This document shows, one piece after another, positions 62,893 through 64,000 of a stretch of DNA of 64,000 nucleotides (position 1 is its first letter; each line of letters opens with the position of its first letter). The DNA lies in the NCBI GenBank assembly GCA_964496495.1, contig CAZBZU010000008.1:1-64000 (forward strand), read 5' to 3'. Source of the stretch: JASBRS01 sp964496495 (GTDB lineage: Bacteria; Deinococcota; Deinococci; Deinococcales; Trueperaceae). The position numbers and the translations under genes were made by a program. The notes beneath the pieces were generated by a model. It searched no databases. It was not told the origin of the DNA and saw only the letters and a program-made list of their open reading frames with translations.

Positions 62893-63582
62893 TCAAGCCT
62901 GCGAGGGGGCGCGCGCGGGGCTGACGGGCGCCTCGGCCTCGGCCCGCGGCTCGGTCCGCGCGGTCTCCTCCTTGCGCGCCGCGACCGCCTGGACCACGTT
63001 GCCCATCAGCTCCTCGCGGCGGCGGTCGATCTCCATCAGGATGGCGTCCGCGCGGCTGGCGAGGTAGTTCTGCCCGATGACGGTGGGGATGGCCACGATC
63101 AGGCCGGCGGCGGTCGTCACCAACGCCTGACCGATGCCGTCGGCGAGGACCGAGGGGTTGCCGGTGCCCTGGTTGGCGATCTCGGAGAACGCCAGGATCA
63201 TGCCGGTGACGGTGCCGAGCAGCCCCAGCATGGGGGCGATCTGGGCGATCGCCGCCAGCGGCCTGAGGCCGCGCGTGAGGTTCTGCTCCTCCTGCAAGGA
63301 GGCCTCCTGGAAGGCCGCCTCGACCGCCGCGCGGCCGTAGGGAAGCCGCAGCAGGGCGGCCCGCAGGACCCTGGCCACCGGCCCGCCGTGCTGCTCGCAG
63401 GCGGCCAGCGCCAGCTCAAGGTCTCGCTCGCGCACCGCGGCGTTGACGCGCCCCATCAGCACGTCGCTATCCAGGCGCTCCTTGGACAGCTTGAAGAACC
63501 GCTCGAAGAACAGGTAGACGGCGTACATCGAGACGAGCAGGATGGCGACCAGAACGGGCCCGCCGCTCATCAACAGGTTCAT
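62893..63582 (-). CDS. exbB: ExbB/TolQ/MotA-type proton-channel protein
   Basis: 229 residues with three helices (GPVLVAILLVSMYAVYLFF; LAAIAQIAPMLGLLGTVTGM; GIGQALVTTAAGLIVAIPTV), including the conserved PMLGLLGTVTGMI and ALVTTAAGL motifs. First gene of the exbB-exbD-tonB-like unit. A TATAAC-like -10 lies about 65 bp upstream. Confidence 0.94.
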   Translation of the reverse strand: MNLLMSGGPVLVAILLVSMYAVYLFFERFFKLSKERLDSDVLMGRVNAAVRERDLELALAACEQHGGPVARVLRAALLRLPYGRAAVEAAFQEASLQEEQNLTRGLRPLAAIAQIAPMLGLLGTVTGMILAFSEIANQGTGNPSVLADGIGQALVTTAAGLIVAIPTVIGQNYLASRADAILMEIDRRREELMGNVVQAVAARKEETARTEPRAEAEAPVSPARAPSQA

Positions 63583-63732
63583 GCAGGACTCCTCATGTGA
63601 CGCCCTCCCAAGATAGGCGCGCGTGCGATGAAGGCCATGAGTCGGTTATACCAGAGCCTTCATCTCCCGGCCCTCACCTGGGTGCCTGTGGACGGGCCTC
63701 AGCCGGTGTCGTGCATGCGCCGGGACGGGCGC

Positions 63733-64000
63733 TCAGCCGGTGTTGCGCATGCCCGCCGCGACCCCCAGCAGCGACACCAGCACGGCGTACTCGAGGCCCT
63801 CGCGGTCCGGGCTCTCCGGCGGCAGGGCGCGCAGCCGCTCGAGCAGCTCCACCTGCAGGAAGCTGATCGGATCGACGTAGGGGTTGCGCAGCTCGATCGC
63901 GCGCGCCAGCGTGGCGTCGCCCTCCAGCAGCGGGCTGCCGCTGGCGCGCTCCACCTGCGCCACGCTGCGCTCGAACTCCTCCCGGATGCGCCGTCCGAAG
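63733..64000 (-). CDS. ppc: Phosphoenolpyruvate carboxylase, C-terminal fragment (5' end beyond the window)
   Basis: The last 88 codons. RNPYVDPISFLQVELLERLR and the C-terminal GVAAGMRNTG are signature PEP carboxylase sequences. The enzyme makes oxaloacetate from PEP and bicarbonate. Confidence 0.93.
   Translation of the reverse strand, partial: FGRRIREEFERSVAQVERASGSPLLEGDATLARAIELRNPYVDPISFLQVELLERLRALPPESPDREGLEYAVLVSLLGVAAGMRNTG

Overview
The window is a very GC-rich, densely packed bacterial chromosome segment from a draft assembly with two 100-N gaps. I infer a diderm of the Deinococcota, closest in flavour to Trueperaceae. The reasons are LptF/LptG/LptD-type outer-membrane genes beside ExbB/ExbD, a TrmB with a long C-terminal extension, and a recurring TANNNT -10 box placed only 5-9 nt upstream of start codons (leaderless transcription). 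The taxonomic call is inference; no rRNA or other decisive marker is present.

Layout. 0-10.7 kb: a DtxR-type regulator divergent from thioredoxin reductase, then minus-strand housekeeping genes (SPOR protein, ABC-2 exporter, 2-phosphoglycerate kinase, Nudix, YfiH, TrmB, PATAN protein, nitrilase). 10.8-17.2 kb: LptF-LptG-LptD-lipoprotein operon. 17.2-27.2 kb: plsX divergent from a pseudouridine synthase, then PepF, SDR, M20 peptidase and a peptide-type ABC importer (binding protein plus two permeases, no ATPases). 27.5-35.0 kb: an accessory island of visibly lower GC holding an orphan LuxR-type protein, a large degenerate-NTPase/TPR/winged-helix regulator, a THUMP-type RNA methyltransferase, a membrane HD-GYP phosphodiesterase, a previously hidden 33-residue secreted-peptide gene with its own promoter, and a second TPR/winged-helix regulator. 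35.5-36.0 kb: a non-coding interval with a strong candidate small RNA. 36.1-44.4 kb: ribosomal protein S1, HtpX, LemA, MnmA, LapA-like, RecJ. 44.5-48.6 kb: FAD/Fe-S oxidoreductase and a von Willebrand lipoprotein. 48.9-57.8 kb: ArgS divergent from Lon (with a HAIR-like operator), TpiA, M24 peptidase, phosphohexomutase, ArgB. 57.9-64 kb: a small unknown protein, a LysM/M23 hydrolase, a metallophosphoesterase, an ExbB-ExbD-TonB-like unit whose TonB-like protein carries a DUF3048 domain, and the 3' end of PEP carboxylase.

The most interesting region is the island. The minus-strand peptide gene encodes a signal peptide whose predicted cleavage would release a heptapeptide (GVSMHSR). It sits between a TPR-sensor transcription factor and a cyclic-di-GMP phosphodiesterase that has a structured leader. 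A peptide importer lies directly next to the island. Together this looks like a candidate peptide-signalling module, which is a hypothesis. The second highlight is an approximately 90-nt RNA (35750-35838) with C-rich loops, a strong terminator and an upstream response-regulator-like direct repeat.
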